A stretch of 5,662 nucleotides of DNA. Origin: Clostridiales bacterium UBA4653 (lineage in GTDB: Bacteria > Bacillota > Clostridia > Oscillospirales > CAG-272). The position numbers and the translations under genes are program-made. Below, piece after piece: positions 5,370 through 5,662 of the stretch (the first letter of the stretch is position 1; each line of letters starts with the position of its first letter). Under the pieces are notes generated by a model. It had not been told where the DNA came from. It searched no databases and was given only the letters and a program-made list of their open reading frames with translations. The DNA lies in assembly GCA_002405565.1 (NCBI GenBank), contig DHMB01000128.1:1-5662 (forward strand). The letters are read 5' to 3'.

Positions 5370-5662
5370 TCAAACGTTTGCGCTGTAGTTCGGCGCTTCT
5401 TTTGTGATGTTTATGTCGTGCGGATGGGACTCTTTCAGTCCGGCGCCGGTTATGCGGATGAACTGACCTCTTTCCTGAAGTTCGAGAATCGTTTTGCAAC
5501 CGCAATATCCCATTCCGGAGCGAAGCCCGCCGAGGAGCTGATAAACAGTATCGGCGAGCGGGCCCTTGTAAGGAACACGACCTTCGACGCCCTCCGGCAC
5601 GAGCTTTTTCGTTCCCGTCTGGAAGTATCTGTCGCGAGAGCCCTTTTCCATTGCGGCGATGG
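5370..5662 (-). CDS. guaB: Inosine-5'-monophosphate dehydrogenase (partial, C-terminal 96 residues)
   Basis: IMP dehydrogenase oxidises IMP to XMP with NAD+, the committed step of GMP synthesis, as a cytosolic tetramer. The frame is open through the right edge (I-A-A before MEKGS), so the upstream part, with the active-site cysteine loop and any CBS domains, is outside the window. Seen here are MEKGSRDRYF, holding the Arg-Tyr pair of the mobile flap thought to activate water; the flap continuation LVPEGVEGRVPYKGPL; QLLGGLRSGMGYCG; and the family ending ITGAGLKESHPHDI followed by ITKEAPNYSANV. The ESHPHD stretch belongs to the region that supplies monovalent-cation ligands to the neighbouring subunit in this family. 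GMP reductase is unlikely, given the flap and C-terminal sequence. It is followed by its own terminator. Confidence 0.97.
   Translation of the reverse strand, partial: IAAMEKGSRDRYFQTGTKKLVPEGVEGRVPYKGPLADTVYQLLGGLRSGMGYCGCKTILELQERGQFIRITGAGLKESHPHDINITKEAPNYSANV

Noticed and set aside
1..5662. The idea that the window hides a new defence, mobile or biosynthetic system
   Set aside because: Every sizeable frame except one lipoprotein belongs to a known core family in a familiar order, with no direct-repeat arrays, transposase, integrase or toxin-antitoxin signs. The remaining non-coding DNA is short and explained by promoters and terminators.

Overview
The window reads as an ordinary housekeeping stretch of a low-to-mid-GC Gram-positive chromosome, most likely from the class Clostridia. 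All supported genes lie on the minus strand. The taxonomic inference rests on the darA-holB-ricT gene order (in Bacillus subtilis darA-yaaR-holB-ricT), sigma-A type promoters with 17-bp spacers, strong AAGGAG-type ribosome binding sites, short U-tract terminators and a lipoprotein signal peptide. No species can be named from this sequence.

In transcription order (high to low coordinates) the layout is as follows. (a) 5662-5370: the 3' end of guaB (IMP dehydrogenase), closed by an intrinsic terminator at 5333-5353. (b) 5273-4722: a small lipoprotein of unrecognised family, closed by a strong, symmetric terminator hairpin at 4621-4663. (c) 4601-1961: a promoter, a 58-nt leader with two tiny overlapping upstream ORFs, bipA/typA (ribosome-associated GTPase) and tcdA (ct6A tRNA dehydratase), joined by a TGATG overlap. 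This unit ends at a terminator whose first arm encodes the last residues of TcdA. (d) 1944-1: a near-perfect promoter drives darA (cyclic-di-AMP receptor), holB (DNA polymerase III delta prime) and ricT (PSP1-domain partner of RNase Y). ricT runs off the left edge.

Functionally the window covers GMP synthesis, translation and ribosome assembly, tRNA modification, replication clamp loading, second-messenger sensing and mRNA processing. These are typical co-located core genes, not a dedicated system. I found no mobile element, CRISPR array, tRNA, rRNA or defence locus, and no gene-free stretch over 300 bases. The longest is about 212 bases, between bipA and the lipoprotein gene.

I do not see an undescribed system here. 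The points worth a second look are the overlapping mini-ORFs in the bipA leader, altered ligand-pocket positions in DarA, the absence of yaaR between darA and holB, the substituted SRC motif in HolB, the terminator built into the end of tcdA, and the unrecognised lipoprotein.
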